This document shows, piece by piece, positions 1-9,420 of a stretch of DNA of 22,809 bases (within the stretch, counting starts at the first letter, position 1; each line of letters opens with the position of its first letter). The notes beneath the pieces are model-generated. The model searched no databases, was not told the origin of the DNA, and was given only the letters and a program-made list of their open reading frames with translations. The stretch comes from a bacterium (GTDB lineage Archaea > Nanoarchaeota > Nanoarchaeia > Woesearchaeales > UBA10216): positions 1 to 22,809 of the forward strand of contig JAAGZO010000778.1 in NCBI GenBank assembly GCA_024206195.1, read 5' to 3'. The position numbers were made by a program, and so were the translations under genes.

Positions 1-2580
1 ATCCTCGTTAGAATAAAAAACAACTGTATCGTCTATTTGAAATCCATCGTCTGTATCGGTTAAATTAATCGGACTTCCGAAATTTACCTTGCCTGTCGAG
101 GTTATAGTAAGATCACCGCTGCTGTCTGTTATTGAACTTTTACCAGTCGTGTTGTTATAAAGTATTACAAGGTGGTCTGCGTCAAGGTCATCAGAGAGTG
201 TCAATGATGAGTTACTTGTAAGGTCTGTAGCCTTAATCCTTACGTCCGTCTCAGTTGACGAGCCTGATGTGAATACGTATGTTCCATGACCATTCAAGAA
301 CATAAATTTAGAATTATCAGACGAAACAAAAAATGTATCAACCGTATCATCATGCCAGCCTATTGAACCTTGCTCAGTCCCGCCAGAGTCACAAAAAGAT
401 ACAGAACTTATTCCGCTAGCCCCTGCTATTAATTCAAGCCTCGTAGTAGTTCCAGTTACAGACAACAAAGCATACGGAAAGTCGTCTATTGAACCCCCAG
501 AAGTTGAGTCAAAAATAGCTATTGAATTATTAATGCTACTACTTGAGCCTGTAACACTTGGTTTCCATCCTGTATTCCCTGCACTGGCTGATTTATGCTG
601 ATAAGTTTTAGAACTTGTTCCATTTTTATAAATACAAACATCACCTGGATTAGCTGTAATCACACCCTCTGGAACAACAATACTGTTATACCAGTTTATT
701 TTCGCTCCGTTAGTTCCAAATGATTCAGTACTTAATGGAGGATTTGTATTTGCTCCAGTTGCCGATATTGCAAAAGTTGCGTCATCGGTTAGAAATACCT
801 GTGTATCTACGTCTGGAGCAAGGTTTTCTATTTCAAATGCTGCTGTATCAGGAGCAACAAAAATCCCAAACTTATTAATATTTTCACCATATTCAATGGA
901 ACCTCTTGAAGCTCCAGCTACATTTGTAAAATCAAGCGTTCCGTGACCTGATGTTGTAACTGGTTTTATTGTCAAATCTGTATCTGTAGCGCCAGTAGCT
1001 GCCAGGAGTTGTGAAACGCCATTAAATGTATTACTAGTATTAAACTGGATTGAACCTTCAGCACCCCCCGGACTTGTAATCCCCGGAATGGTAGCGCCTG
1101 AACTTGTTGCTCCAGTTATCCTAAAACTTGATTGTGCGAAAAACTCTGCTTCTGCTGTATCACTTAAATCTGTTGCGCCTTCGTCTACAACTAATGAACA
1201 TCTATATAACATGAAAGGTAGCGGACTCTTTTCTGTAAAAGATTCTTTTCCTAACGCTTCTGTTGCTAGTGTTTTTGTAGCGAACTCTTGTTGACCGTAA
1301 GCTACAATAGTCATACCATCTCTACCTCTAAATATTCTTTGGATAGTCCAATATCCGCTTGTTACTGAAGCTAATGTCCCTGAGCCATCATCGTATTGTG
1401 TTGGGTCAATAGCAGTAACAGGTGTACCGTCATACTCCATGCTTGCCCCTGCACCCGCTGATTTATATACTTTATAAAATGAAAGTGCTGTATCACTGCC
1501 CAAAATAACTGAATCAGATATTTGAGGATTGTTTCTGAAATTAGCACCCAACAGATAAGCTGGTCCACCAACTACATCAATATTTAAGTTAGTGCCGTTA
1601 GCAGAATATACATTACCACTAATATTAGCTGGTCCAATTACAAGGTTAATAAAGTCTGTATAACTACCCACTCCGTCATATCCAAGATTCCCTGGTATTG
1701 TTATTACACCTACTATAGCTCCGCTTAAATGAAATACAGAAGCAAACCAGATAGCGTCATGTGCGTCAGCTATTGTCATAGCAGTTGATAATTTTTCTAC
1801 TATATTACCATCGCTATCATATCCAAATGCAGTTACACCATCAGTTGCTATATTAGTAATGCTTTGTCCTGATACTGCATTCCAAGTTACGTCTGATATC
1901 ACGGGGTTTTCTGGGTCACTATAATCAGCAATTTGTCCTCTTCCTGATGTCCAGTCAACGGTTGTGCTTGTATCTTGTGAGACAATTCCACCCTCTAACA
2001 ATCCAGTAGTTTGTACTCTTTCTGCTAAATCAGATGAAGCGTGTTCACTTCCTGAAACACTAACGATTATTGTGCCGTCGGAAGCATCAATATTACCTGC
2101 TGTTCCAACGTGTTGTGTTATATTAGTTCCGGTCGGTGCGACATTAACAAACTCGCCAGCATTAGAAGATGATACATAAAGCTCATCACCAGCATTAAAA
2201 CCGCTTGTGTCCAAGCCACCAATAGTGCCTGCGCTTATCGCTCTAGCTGCGACTAAATCAGTAGCATCACCTATCATTACACATAACGCATCCATAGTGG
2301 ACTCACTATCAGCCTTCGCTAACTCAGCAGTCACAACATTATTAGTTTCGTCTTGATCTACTAAGTAAACTAATTCTCCTATGTTTAGAGTTCCGCTTGT
2401 TGATTTTTTAATATTAAATGTTCTTTGAGTAGTATCATCATAGTCATGAAATAACCCGTTCTCATCTTTACTAGTTAGATGATCTGAATTATCACTATTA
2501 AGAAATAATCGTTTCCTTCCCGAACTTGGCGTTTCTATATTGCTTGCGCTCTCACTATTTATATTTATATTGCTTGCCAT
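1..2580 (-). CDS. Tail fibre / tail appendage protein, C-terminus beyond the window
   Basis: I translated this frame from the ATG at 2580 and found it open for all 860 codons to the edge of the window, so the 3' end is missing. An AAGGAGA ribosome site lies 5 bases before the ATG. Residues about 55-165 look like a module common in phage tail appendages, with the segments GELVYLV, VMIGDATDLV and FNAGDELYVS. Further on there is W-T-I-Q-R and a YGQQEF segment, as in receptor-binding structural proteins. The C-terminal half has imperfect internal repeats of the type GSIEYGENINKFGIF and GSIGWHDDTVDTFFV, and is rich in Ser, Thr, Gly and Asp, as expected for a beta-rich fibre. It follows the 424-aa appendage gene by 11 bases and is probably co-transcribed. 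Role in host recognition is inferred from composition and position. No enzymatic motif was seen. Confidence 0.72.
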   Translation of the reverse strand, partial: MASNININSESASNIETPSSGRKRLFLNSDNSDHLTSKDENGLFHDYDDTTQRTFNIKKSTSGTLNIGELVYLVDQDETNNVVTAELAKADSESTMDALCVMIGDATDLVAARAISAGTIGGLDTSGFNAGDELYVSSSNAGEFVNVAPTGTNITQHVGTAGNIDASDGTIIVSVSGSEHASSDLAERVQTTGLLEGGIVSQDTSTTVDWTSGRGQIADYSDPENPVISDVTWNAVSGQSITNIATDGVTAFGYDSDGNIVEKLSTAMTIADAHDAIWFASVFHLSGAIVGVITIPGNLGYDGVGSYTDFINLVIGPANISGNVYSANGTNLNIDVVGGPAYLLGANFRNNPQISDSVILGSDTALSFYKVYKSAGAGASMEYDGTPVTAIDPTQYDDGSGTLASVTSGYWTIQRIFRGRDGMTIVAYGQQEFATKTLATEALGKESFTEKSPLPFMLYRCSLVVDEGATDLSDTAEAEFFAQSSFRITGATSSGATIPGITSPGGAEGSIQFNTSNTFNGVSQLLAATGATDTDLTIKPVTTSGHGTLDFTNVAGASRGSIEYGENINKFGIFVAPDTAAFEIENLAPDVDTQVFLTDDATFAISATGANTNPPLSTESFGTNGAKINWYNSIVVPEGVITANPGDVCIYKNGTSSKTYQHKSASAGNTGWKPSVTGSSSSINNSIAIFDSTSGGSIDDFPYALLSVTGTTTRLELIAGASGISSVSFCDSGGTEQGSIGWHDDTVDTFFVSSDNSKFMFLNGHGTYVFTSGSSTETDVRIKATDLTSNSSLTLSDDLDADHLVILYNNTTGKSSITDSSGDLTITSTGKVNFGSPINLTDTDDGFQIDDTVVFYSNED

Positions 2581-2591
2581 CTTTCTCTCCT

Positions 2592-3866
2592 TTATACTGC
2601 TATTAAACTTAAATCGCCGTTAATTATTAATTCACCGTCTATCTTTATTCCGTCATTAACTATCATCTGTTGCCCTGCATCTATTGTTATCTTAGGGCTA
2701 GTTATTTCATTATAAGAAAAGTTATTAGCTGTTAATTGATTCCATAAATCTGAGTTACTAGCAAAAGATGTTGATTGTGTACCAGTAGTGTTACATTCAT
2801 ATATTTTCCTATCTTGAATAGTCCAATCACCTTTAGTAAATGTATTACCATCTACCCATTCAGTAGTTTGTAACATATCGTCATCTCGCACTCCGCTAGT
2901 ATCAAAGGCAATCCAAGGGACTGTATTTGTAGTATCCATTTTTATAGAGAATGTATCGTCACTATCTACCCTAAAGAAATAATCAAGTCCTTTATCGAGC
3001 TTTAAATAGCCATATATTTCTAGTTCATTCTCAGATGACGGAATAAAACCTATTGGTGGATATTCTCTGTCATAAATTATAGCTCCGGTATCATCAGTAC
3101 CACGCCATACTTGTATTCTAAAAGAAGATGTAGAAACTACTGCACCTGTTTTAATATAAGTTAGTGAACTTATAAAACTATCAGGTGAAGTAATAGTAAA
3201 CTCCAATAATGTGCCTGAAAACAACCCACTTTCATCAGATTGAAATATTTCTCTTTCAGTAAAATCATAAGCATCTAGTATTCTTGCATCTGAAGTTGTT
3301 GTTTCTCCGTCAAATATATTATGTGAAAATAACTGTATGCTAGTTGGGATAGTGTCTTCATTTGCTAGGTTATTTCCTATAGCAGACAATCCTACCCTTG
3401 GTCCAATAAAAACAGAGTTAGTACCAAACTCCATAGTCGCTGGCTGCCATATACCTTCAATCCGTATTTCAAAGACAGCGTTTGCAAAAGAGCTATCCGT
3501 ACTAAACCTTATACTGCCGTCTGTATTCTCGTCACCACAAATATAAACATAACAGTTGTCATTACGAATAGATACATTCGGAGGTTCTGTATTAAGGACA
3601 GTTGTTGTTATATCACCATTTAACGGTAGCGTAGTTATCATAAGACTGTACATAGACAAAGTCGTTTTAGGCGAATCCGTTTCTACCTTATTTAACACTG
3701 TAATTACATCGTTTCTAGTTAAAGACTCTTTAATAACGTTAAAGTAACCATCTGCTGATATTGTCGCTAACCCGTCTACATCACCAAAATAACCGAATAG
3801 TTGGTAGGTAGAGCCTCTTTTAGTCTGCGCGCCTAATGTACTAAATTTCTCTGGGTCAAAAACCAT
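2592..3866 (-). CDS. Tail appendage protein with N-terminal decoration-type module and CBM-like segment
   Basis: 424 residues. Its ATG shares a base with the stop of the 1339-aa ejection gene (TAATG), and the upstream Shine-Dalgarno match is weak, so translation may be coupled. Residues about 19-92 resemble the N-terminal module of the three proteins downstream of the capsid gene: an aromatic/Tyr segment, an Asp, the GYF motif, then Leu and a DVI/DII motif. The middle (about 210-320) is a predicted beta-sandwich rich in aromatic and Asp residues. Residues about 336-378 have the spacing of a small CBM5/12-like carbohydrate-binding fold (EWVDG, KGDW, KIYEC, LWNQL). The C-terminus (IDGELIINGDLSLIAV) resembles ends of phage appendage proteins. 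I infer a minor tail or fibre-attachment protein that may contact sugars. The exact role is unknown. Confidence 0.65.
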   Translation of the reverse strand: MVFDPEKFSTLGAQTKRGSTYQLFGYFGDVDGLATISADGYFNVIKESLTRNDVITVLNKVETDSPKTTLSMYSLMITTLPLNGDITTTVLNTEPPNVSIRNDNCYVYICGDENTDGSIRFSTDSSFANAVFEIRIEGIWQPATMEFGTNSVFIGPRVGLSAIGNNLANEDTIPTSIQLFSHNIFDGETTTSDARILDAYDFTEREIFQSDESGLFSGTLLEFTITSPDSFISSLTYIKTGAVVSTSSFRIQVWRGTDDTGAIIYDREYPPIGFIPSSENELEIYGYLKLDKGLDYFFRVDSDDTFSIKMDTTNTVPWIAFDTSGVRDDDMLQTTEWVDGNTFTKGDWTIQDRKIYECNTTGTQSTSFASNSDLWNQLTANNFSYNEITSPKITIDAGQQMIVNDGIKIDGELIINGDLSLIAV

Positions 3867-6800
3867 TAGATTTTCTTACCTTTCTTTTTTTTCTTCCTTC
3901 TCTTAGCTGCTTTCTCTGCCCCTCTTCCAAACCACCAGTAATAGAACTTGCCCACTACTGGGAATGAAGCCCATGTATCCCAATCTGGTAGCTCTCTTTG
4001 ATTAATTGTATCTTTATATAAATCATCAAATAGTTTAAATGGTGGCAGCATCTGTCTTGATAACGCTGACATTAACCCCTCTCTACGCGCTTGATAGATC
4101 AGCCATTTCCCGAACCCAAACGATTTGAATAAATTGTTTATAACGTAATCTTCTGGCTCTGGGTCGCGCCCTAATAGGAAATCTTTTATGTAATCAGTTG
4201 TAGCACCCATTACTAAAAGGCTTGTAATTAATCTCGCTAGATTACCCATCCCTTTTATCGGGTCAGTGCTTATCTCGTTTATTATAGTCCTTCTCATAAA
4301 GTCTAGTCTTTTAAGAGTAAATGACTTTAAACTGTACAATACCCTTAAATTACCGCCTTTAACGTAGTATTCTGGCATCTCTGATAAGGTTAACGGCTGT
4401 ATCTCTGCCAATTCATTAAATAACAAATACTTAACATTAGGACTTATATTGCCTGTTTTTAGGTCTACTCCAACCTGGAAAGCTTCATCTCCAAATATAT
4501 CTTTAAGGCTCTCTAAGAATTTCTTGTCTCCTTTTTTAGCTAACTGCTTATATTTATTAAGAGTACCGTTTATAAAAGACTCTTTACCTAATCTATCCAT
4601 TCTAGCAAAACCTGTTATTTTAAATAGCTTCTCGATAGCCTTTTGCCCTGTTCTTTCATCGATAAACTCTGCTGTAATGGTTTCTAGCCCTAAATCATCT
4701 AACGATACCTCTTGCTGCTCTGCTATGCTGCTTATAAGCCCTTTGGTGGTATTAAATAGCCCTGTTTTGTACATTGTAACCCCTAAATCTTCTAACTGCG
4801 TTACAGCACTTATAGGGCTACCTAATAGTGTCATATAATTAAAGTCTCTATATAAGCTCCATATCCCACTCAACCCTTTAGAGTTGAACCTAGATATAAG
4901 TAATTCTTTAGCTTCTGCCTCTTCTTTGAAGCTTATCTGACCTCGTTTAATCATTCCGTCTACAACTGCGCTTATGCTACCTTCGATATCTTTTGCGCTT
5001 TTACCAAATAATTTACGAGCTTCAATAGCTTCTGTCATAGCCCTTACATAGTCTATAATAGCCTGTGAGCTATCTTTGTAGTAACTATTCATCTCTGGTG
5101 TTAAGTCTATTATCTGTCGCTCTTTAGTGAAACTTGGTCTTGAGAGCATCGCTTTGTCGCCACCGAACCCTCTTAACATATTCCCTATAAACTCAGCTCT
5201 CTCTTCTAAGGTTAATTCGTTATCAGGGTCACGTCTCTTTAACTCCTCTTCAATTTGTGTCCATTGCTCAGTTTGTTTTATATAACTCATGAACTTCTTA
5301 GGGTCGTTTATCCTACGAGGAAAATAGTTCTCTAAATAATTCACCCCTAGATCAACACTCTTTGCATCGTCATAAACGTTTTCTAACATATTAACAACAG
5401 TGTCGTATTCTTTCTGCATATCATTTTTATCCACTATCTCTTGCACCTTAACCAAATCAGACAGCTTTAGCGCATAGTCTAGCGTTCTAGCGTCTTCTAT
5501 TGATAACTTAGAATATTTCTCTAAGAAAGGTACTATCTGTTTATTTCTCTCTTGATTCACCTGTAATGAATTGAACTCAAAACGCCTAAGAGTTTGTTTT
5601 AACTTAGGATTGATTTTCTCTAACCTTGAACTGATAGGAACCAAAGTCCTATTTAGCCATTCTGCCCCAGATTGGTATACATTTGCTGATTTCTGTAACA
5701 CATCTGACACAAAACCGTCCTCTTCAGAGTTTATCTCTATATTAGTTTTATAAATCTCTTCTCTTCGTGCTTTCTCTTCAACTTCTCTAGGCTCTGCTTG
5801 AGCAAGTGGCTCCTGTTCCGTAGGAGGTTCAGCTTCTCTAGCTGCTTTTACTTCAGTCACAGTTGCTTTTTCTACATCTAACATCTCGCTATAGAAATCT
5901 CTTATATCGTTACTTAGTCTAACTCTTCTTTTTGCGTGTACCTGAACACTCAATACACTATTGTATACTTGTGTCAGCCAATCTTTGAATGTCTCAAATA
6001 CTTCCGCTAACCGTGAGTTAGGTGCTTTCCCTTCTCTTAGGTACAATTCAAAGCCAGTAGCGAACTTCTCTTGTAGTTTCTGGTAGTCTTGACCTGTTAG
6101 TCCGTTATGTGGCATCTCTTTTACTCCAGCCCATTTAAACACTGTTTCTAGCTCTTCTGGGAGTTCTTTGAGATAAGTTTCCAGAAAGGCGTGTCCTGAT
6201 TCATGGATAAAAGTTGACCTATCTGCTGTAGGGAGAAGTGTTATTAAATTCCTTACAGGGTCATACCCGCCTCTTCTGCCATCTAATTGCTCTTTAGCCT
6301 CTACGCTAGGAACATTATTCTTTAACCATTCTGACCGAGTTATCATTACATCCTTTTGCTGTAGTTTATCAGTAGCTACCGTAGCGAAAGCGTCCCATAA
6401 CGCAGTTGTAGCGTCTATCTCTGCTTTGTCCATCCCAACATCAGATAATGTCTTTTTATATTTAGTCATTTCTTTGTTATATGCAGCTAAGTCTTCTCTT
6501 GTCTCTGAGGCTTTGATACGCTCTAGAACAGTCTCTTTCTGTACCTCTGACAAGTTCTGTACCGTTGCTATCGCTTGTTCTTTAGATATATCTTTATTTG
6601 TGGATAACTTGTTGATAAGTGCTGCCCCTGAGTAGCTAACACCCCCAAATATCCCTATAAGCCCTAATTCTACCTGTAACTGATCCCAATCTGGGAACAT
6701 AGCGTTACCGAACTGATCCATTGAGTATCCTTCTTCTGGGTCGAGGTCAAAAGCAGTTCTTAATAAATCTCCTACTCTTTCTTCCCCCATTTCTTCTAAT

Positions 6801-7885
6801 ATGCCATCATATCCAAACTTAGCTACTGACTGCGTCCAGTTCATCCCTGTGGCTTCCGTTGCACTTTTTCTAAACAATAACCCGAAACCTTTAGGCATTT
6901 TCCGCCCTATAGCACCAACAACAGGTTTGAATAGGTATGCCCCTGCTACTTCTGATGAGTTTTCTATCCAATTCTCGCCGAATGATTTCATTAGTGTTTT
7001 AGCCGGACTTTCTTCAGCGTCCCTATAAACAACCTGTCCTTTATCTGTAATATTAATACTATCGTTTAATCTATGTGAAGCGTAGCTTTTAGCCACTCTA
7101 TGTAACATTCTAGGGTTAGCTGTTATCTTTGCTCCTGTCAGTGTCATTCCAGCTATTCTCTTAGCTCCTGCCTTAACAAAGGCTTTAATGCTTGCCTTAG
7201 TAGCTGCCTCAGTTGCTTCACGTGAAACAGTAGCTGCAGCTCCTCCTCCTACTGACCCTAAAGCTACCCCGAACTCAACTGCGTAAGCTGGCATCCGTAG
7301 CCCTGAATAAGCCATCTGACCACCGAAACTAAACCCTCTTAACTGGATTTGTGCCATTTCGTCTAGGTATTGATAAGCTTGGGTTAAATCCTCGTCACTA
7401 ACAGAATCTATATTGTCGTTCATTTTTTTAAGTGTGCTTAAGATTTTAACATCTTCTACTAACGCTACCCCGTTTAAATAAGGTAACATCTCCCATTTGT
7501 TTAACATTCTATAAGCTTCGCCAAACCCTATAGCTCCTCTGTCTTGTATCTCCTGTATCTTAGCTTGGCTACCTCCGTATAAATCTATCGCCCACTGGCT
7601 TTCGCTCTGTACTATCTGTGCGCCACCGTCTATCTCGTTCATTGTCTTAGCCTCTAAAAAAGCTCTTGTATTAACAGTTTTAGTAAACTCATCAACTTTA
7701 CGCTGCTCAGGTGCTAACGATAGATATTCTGTATATGGGTTCTCTTGGATAGTTACAGGCTCTGAAGTGATAGGTCGAGGGACTATATCAGGCTCTTTGA
7801 ACTTAACAGCAAACTTCTCTTGGGTAGGTTCTTTAACCTCAGGTAGTTCTACTCCTATATTGGCACTCTTTATTAACTCTGGCAT
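3866..7885 (-). CDS. Large polyvalent internal virion (ejection) protein with HExxH zincin motif
   Basis: 1339 residues, in the place of the large T7 ejection protein (gp16), but with a different domain set. Residues 561-565 are HESGH, an HExxH zinc-peptidase motif, within the context YDP...ITLLP...STFIHESGHAFLE. E606 and E613, in EKFATGFELYLREGKAP, are candidate third metal ligands, followed by a WL..VY helix. This block is familiar from large polyvalent phage proteins. The C-terminal third has the LLGSPISAVTQLEDLG and KSFTLKRLDFMRR-type segments also found in that group. Possible membrane-active stretches are near residues 200-220, 405-425 and 1190. The last residues are almost all Lys and Arg. 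It starts by TAATG overlap with the preceding gene, with GGAG in front. I infer that it is packaged in the head and ejected with the DNA. Proteolysis of a host or virion target is plausible but not shown. Confidence 0.75.
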   Translation of the reverse strand: MPELIKSANIGVELPEVKEPTQEKFAVKFKEPDIVPRPITSEPVTIQENPYTEYLSLAPEQRKVDEFTKTVNTRAFLEAKTMNEIDGGAQIVQSESQWAIDLYGGSQAKIQEIQDRGAIGFGEAYRMLNKWEMLPYLNGVALVEDVKILSTLKKMNDNIDSVSDEDLTQAYQYLDEMAQIQLRGFSFGGQMAYSGLRMPAYAVEFGVALGSVGGGAAATVSREATEAATKASIKAFVKAGAKRIAGMTLTGAKITANPRMLHRVAKSYASHRLNDSINITDKGQVVYRDAEESPAKTLMKSFGENWIENSSEVAGAYLFKPVVGAIGRKMPKGFGLLFRKSATEATGMNWTQSVAKFGYDGILEEMGEERVGDLLRTAFDLDPEEGYSMDQFGNAMFPDWDQLQVELGLIGIFGGVSYSGAALINKLSTNKDISKEQAIATVQNLSEVQKETVLERIKASETREDLAAYNKEMTKYKKTLSDVGMDKAEIDATTALWDAFATVATDKLQQKDVMITRSEWLKNNVPSVEAKEQLDGRRGGYDPVRNLITLLPTADRSTFIHESGHAFLETYLKELPEELETVFKWAGVKEMPHNGLTGQDYQKLQEKFATGFELYLREGKAPNSRLAEVFETFKDWLTQVYNSVLSVQVHAKRRVRLSNDIRDFYSEMLDVEKATVTEVKAAREAEPPTEQEPLAQAEPREVEEKARREEIYKTNIEINSEEDGFVSDVLQKSANVYQSGAEWLNRTLVPISSRLEKINPKLKQTLRRFEFNSLQVNQERNKQIVPFLEKYSKLSIEDARTLDYALKLSDLVKVQEIVDKNDMQKEYDTVVNMLENVYDDAKSVDLGVNYLENYFPRRINDPKKFMSYIKQTEQWTQIEEELKRRDPDNELTLEERAEFIGNMLRGFGGDKAMLSRPSFTKERQIIDLTPEMNSYYKDSSQAIIDYVRAMTEAIEARKLFGKSAKDIEGSISAVVDGMIKRGQISFKEEAEAKELLISRFNSKGLSGIWSLYRDFNYMTLLGSPISAVTQLEDLGVTMYKTGLFNTTKGLISSIAEQQEVSLDDLGLETITAEFIDERTGQKAIEKLFKITGFARMDRLGKESFINGTLNKYKQLAKKGDKKFLESLKDIFGDEAFQVGVDLKTGNISPNVKYLLFNELAEIQPLTLSEMPEYYVKGGNLRVLYSLKSFTLKRLDFMRRTIINEISTDPIKGMGNLARLITSLLVMGATTDYIKDFLLGRDPEPEDYVINNLFKSFGFGKWLIYQARREGLMSALSRQMLPPFKLFDDLYKDTINQRELPDWDTWASFPVVGKFYYWWFGRGAEKAAKRRKKKKKGKKI
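6599..6607 (+). other. Perfect DnaA-box nonamer TGTGGATAA
   Basis: Same orientation as the 14097-14189 cluster. It lies inside the 1339-aa ejection gene and encodes Leu-Ser-Thr on the coding strand. Function unproven. Confidence 0.3.
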
Positions 7886-9408
7886 TAGTAAGCTCCATCT
7901 ATAACGCTTTGTGCTAGTTGGTTGTTTACTCCTCTTATTGTATCTTGGATAGCAAGCCGTACCATACGAGGGTTATTAGCGTCTTCCTCAGAAACTACTA
8001 CCTTCTCGCCTGTTACACCTTCTACATAGCTTATCATTGTCTGGTTAGCTACTTTACGTGCTATATCTTTACTCTTCTGGTCTTCTCTGTCAGTTAATGA
8101 TATCCCAGCTTCTTGGAGTTTCCCTAACGTCTGGACGTAGAAATCAGCCTTAACCTGTTCAATATCATCATCATTACTAGCTGATAAAGCAAACATCTCT
8201 GATAGTTCAGTTATATTTTCATTAACCTGGTTATAAGCTACTTCACCTACATTAGCAGGTTTCCTAAAGAACTTAGAGATTGCGTTCCTTTGTCCTTCCA
8301 CTCCTACCTGTCTATCAACCTGTCTGTTAATTGCCTTAGATAAAGCAATTTTCTGTTTATTAGCTAACTTCTGTTCGCTCTTTTCTGCATAGAAACCATC
8401 CTTTTCTGCTAGTTTAATATTAGTTAACAGTCCGATAGTATCGTTTAGATTATTGTATTCTTGGTTCATTTCTATTTCGTCACCGACTACTTTAATTTCC
8501 ATAGCCTTAAATGTTCCTGTATTTTCTGTTCTAGCCTGTTGAGCTATAAAAAGGTCTTGAGCTGTGGTCTGGTTACTTATAACCTTGTCCATATCTCTAA
8601 TTGTTTTAGCGTAGGTATCATCTGAGACACCGTACATCTCTTTATATTCTGCTGGGTTGTTCTTAGCGAAGTTTCTTAAAGCTACCACCCCTTTACGGTT
8701 TGTAGCAATATTGTCACCTGCGTAATCTAAAGCTGAGTAATAGCCGAAGTTCTCCCATTTATCCTCGATATCAGCTATCTGAGAGGGTGACAGCAGTAAA
8801 TTACCGTTATTATCTTTATTATTCCGAGCGTTATAAGCACTTAGCATAGTTAATCTAGCGTCTTCGTACGCTTGAGCTTGTTGTAGCTTAGCTTCTGGGG
8901 TTAGGTTCTGATCTGCTGATACTAGCCCAAACCCTGAATTAGAAATAGCTGCATCTGCGTTATCAAGTGTACCCTTCTTAATCCTATCATTTCTTACTGT
9001 CTCTAGCTTATCCTGGTATGATTTATTTACTCTAGCGTTGTACCCGGAACCTGAAATAGAAACCTCTGCCTGCACTCTTGTCTTTGCATCTGAATCAGGT
9101 ACAGCGTCATAAACTGTCTTTAATCCTTTTTCTACCATTTCAGCGTATTTCTGTGGGTCATTAGGATAGGTTATCTGTGCATTTTTATACACCTGTAACG
9201 CTTGTGATTTTGTCATATCAGCTAACGACTTCTCCTCTTTAAGATTTGCTTTCTCTATAGTTTCAGCCCTTTTTAATTGGATATCAGCTATATCGCCTAA
9301 TTGTTTAACAGCACCAGCTCGTTCTTTAGTAAAAGCCTCCATCAACCTTGTATCAGGAGCCGTTGGGTCAAATGCTGTTGTTGCTTGTTCTTTGTAAATT
9401 CTAGCCAT
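7885..9408 (-). CDS. Internal virion / ejection protein (gp15-position)
   Basis: 507 residues from the preferred ATG at 9408. An in-frame ATG 42 bases upstream (9450) would add 14 residues but overlaps the previous gene. The 9408 start has AAGGAGA five bases before it and follows the previous stop by only 10 bases. The protein is hydrophilic and mostly alpha-helical, rich in Asn, Gln, Lys and Ala, with long heptad-like stretches and no signal peptide or clear membrane helix. I see no catalytic motif. It lies between a gp14-like protein and the very large ejection protein, which is the position of T7 gp15, so a part in the ejection channel inside the capsid is likely. The assignment rests on position and composition rather than on a conserved motif. 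Confidence 0.6.
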   Translation of the reverse strand: MARIYKEQATTAFDPTAPDTRLMEAFTKERAGAVKQLGDIADIQLKRAETIEKANLKEEKSLADMTKSQALQVYKNAQITYPNDPQKYAEMVEKGLKTVYDAVPDSDAKTRVQAEVSISGSGYNARVNKSYQDKLETVRNDRIKKGTLDNADAAISNSGFGLVSADQNLTPEAKLQQAQAYEDARLTMLSAYNARNNKDNNGNLLLSPSQIADIEDKWENFGYYSALDYAGDNIATNRKGVVALRNFAKNNPAEYKEMYGVSDDTYAKTIRDMDKVISNQTTAQDLFIAQQARTENTGTFKAMEIKVVGDEIEMNQEYNNLNDTIGLLTNIKLAEKDGFYAEKSEQKLANKQKIALSKAINRQVDRQVGVEGQRNAISKFFRKPANVGEVAYNQVNENITELSEMFALSASNDDDIEQVKADFYVQTLGKLQEAGISLTDREDQKSKDIARKVANQTMISYVEGVTGEKVVVSEEDANNPRMVRLAIQDTIRGVNNQLAQSVIDGAY

Positions 9409-9414
9409 CGTTAT

Positions 9415-9420
9415 CTCCTT
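9415..9420 (-). promoter_or_regulatory. Ribosome binding site deciding the start at 9408
   Basis: AAGGAG on the minus strand, of which the first two bases are the end of the upstream TAA stop codon. It is placed 6 bases from the ATG at 9408. No comparable site precedes the alternative ATG at 9450, which supports the shorter protein. Confidence 0.7.

Noticed and set aside
1371..1571. Minus-strand open frame of 66 codons.
   Set aside because: It is in a second frame inside the 860-codon tail fibre frame, without a good ribosome site.
3884..3892. A-AAA-AAG slippery heptamer with eight As near the end of the 1339-aa gene, just before the 424-aa gene.
   Set aside because: A -1 shift here reads GAA AGG TAA and stops at once, so it cannot join the two proteins; the run is explained by the Lys-rich end.
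4449..4838. Plus-strand open frame of 129 codons.
   Set aside because: Antisense shadow of the ejection protein gene; low-complexity Ser/Leu composition and no family match.
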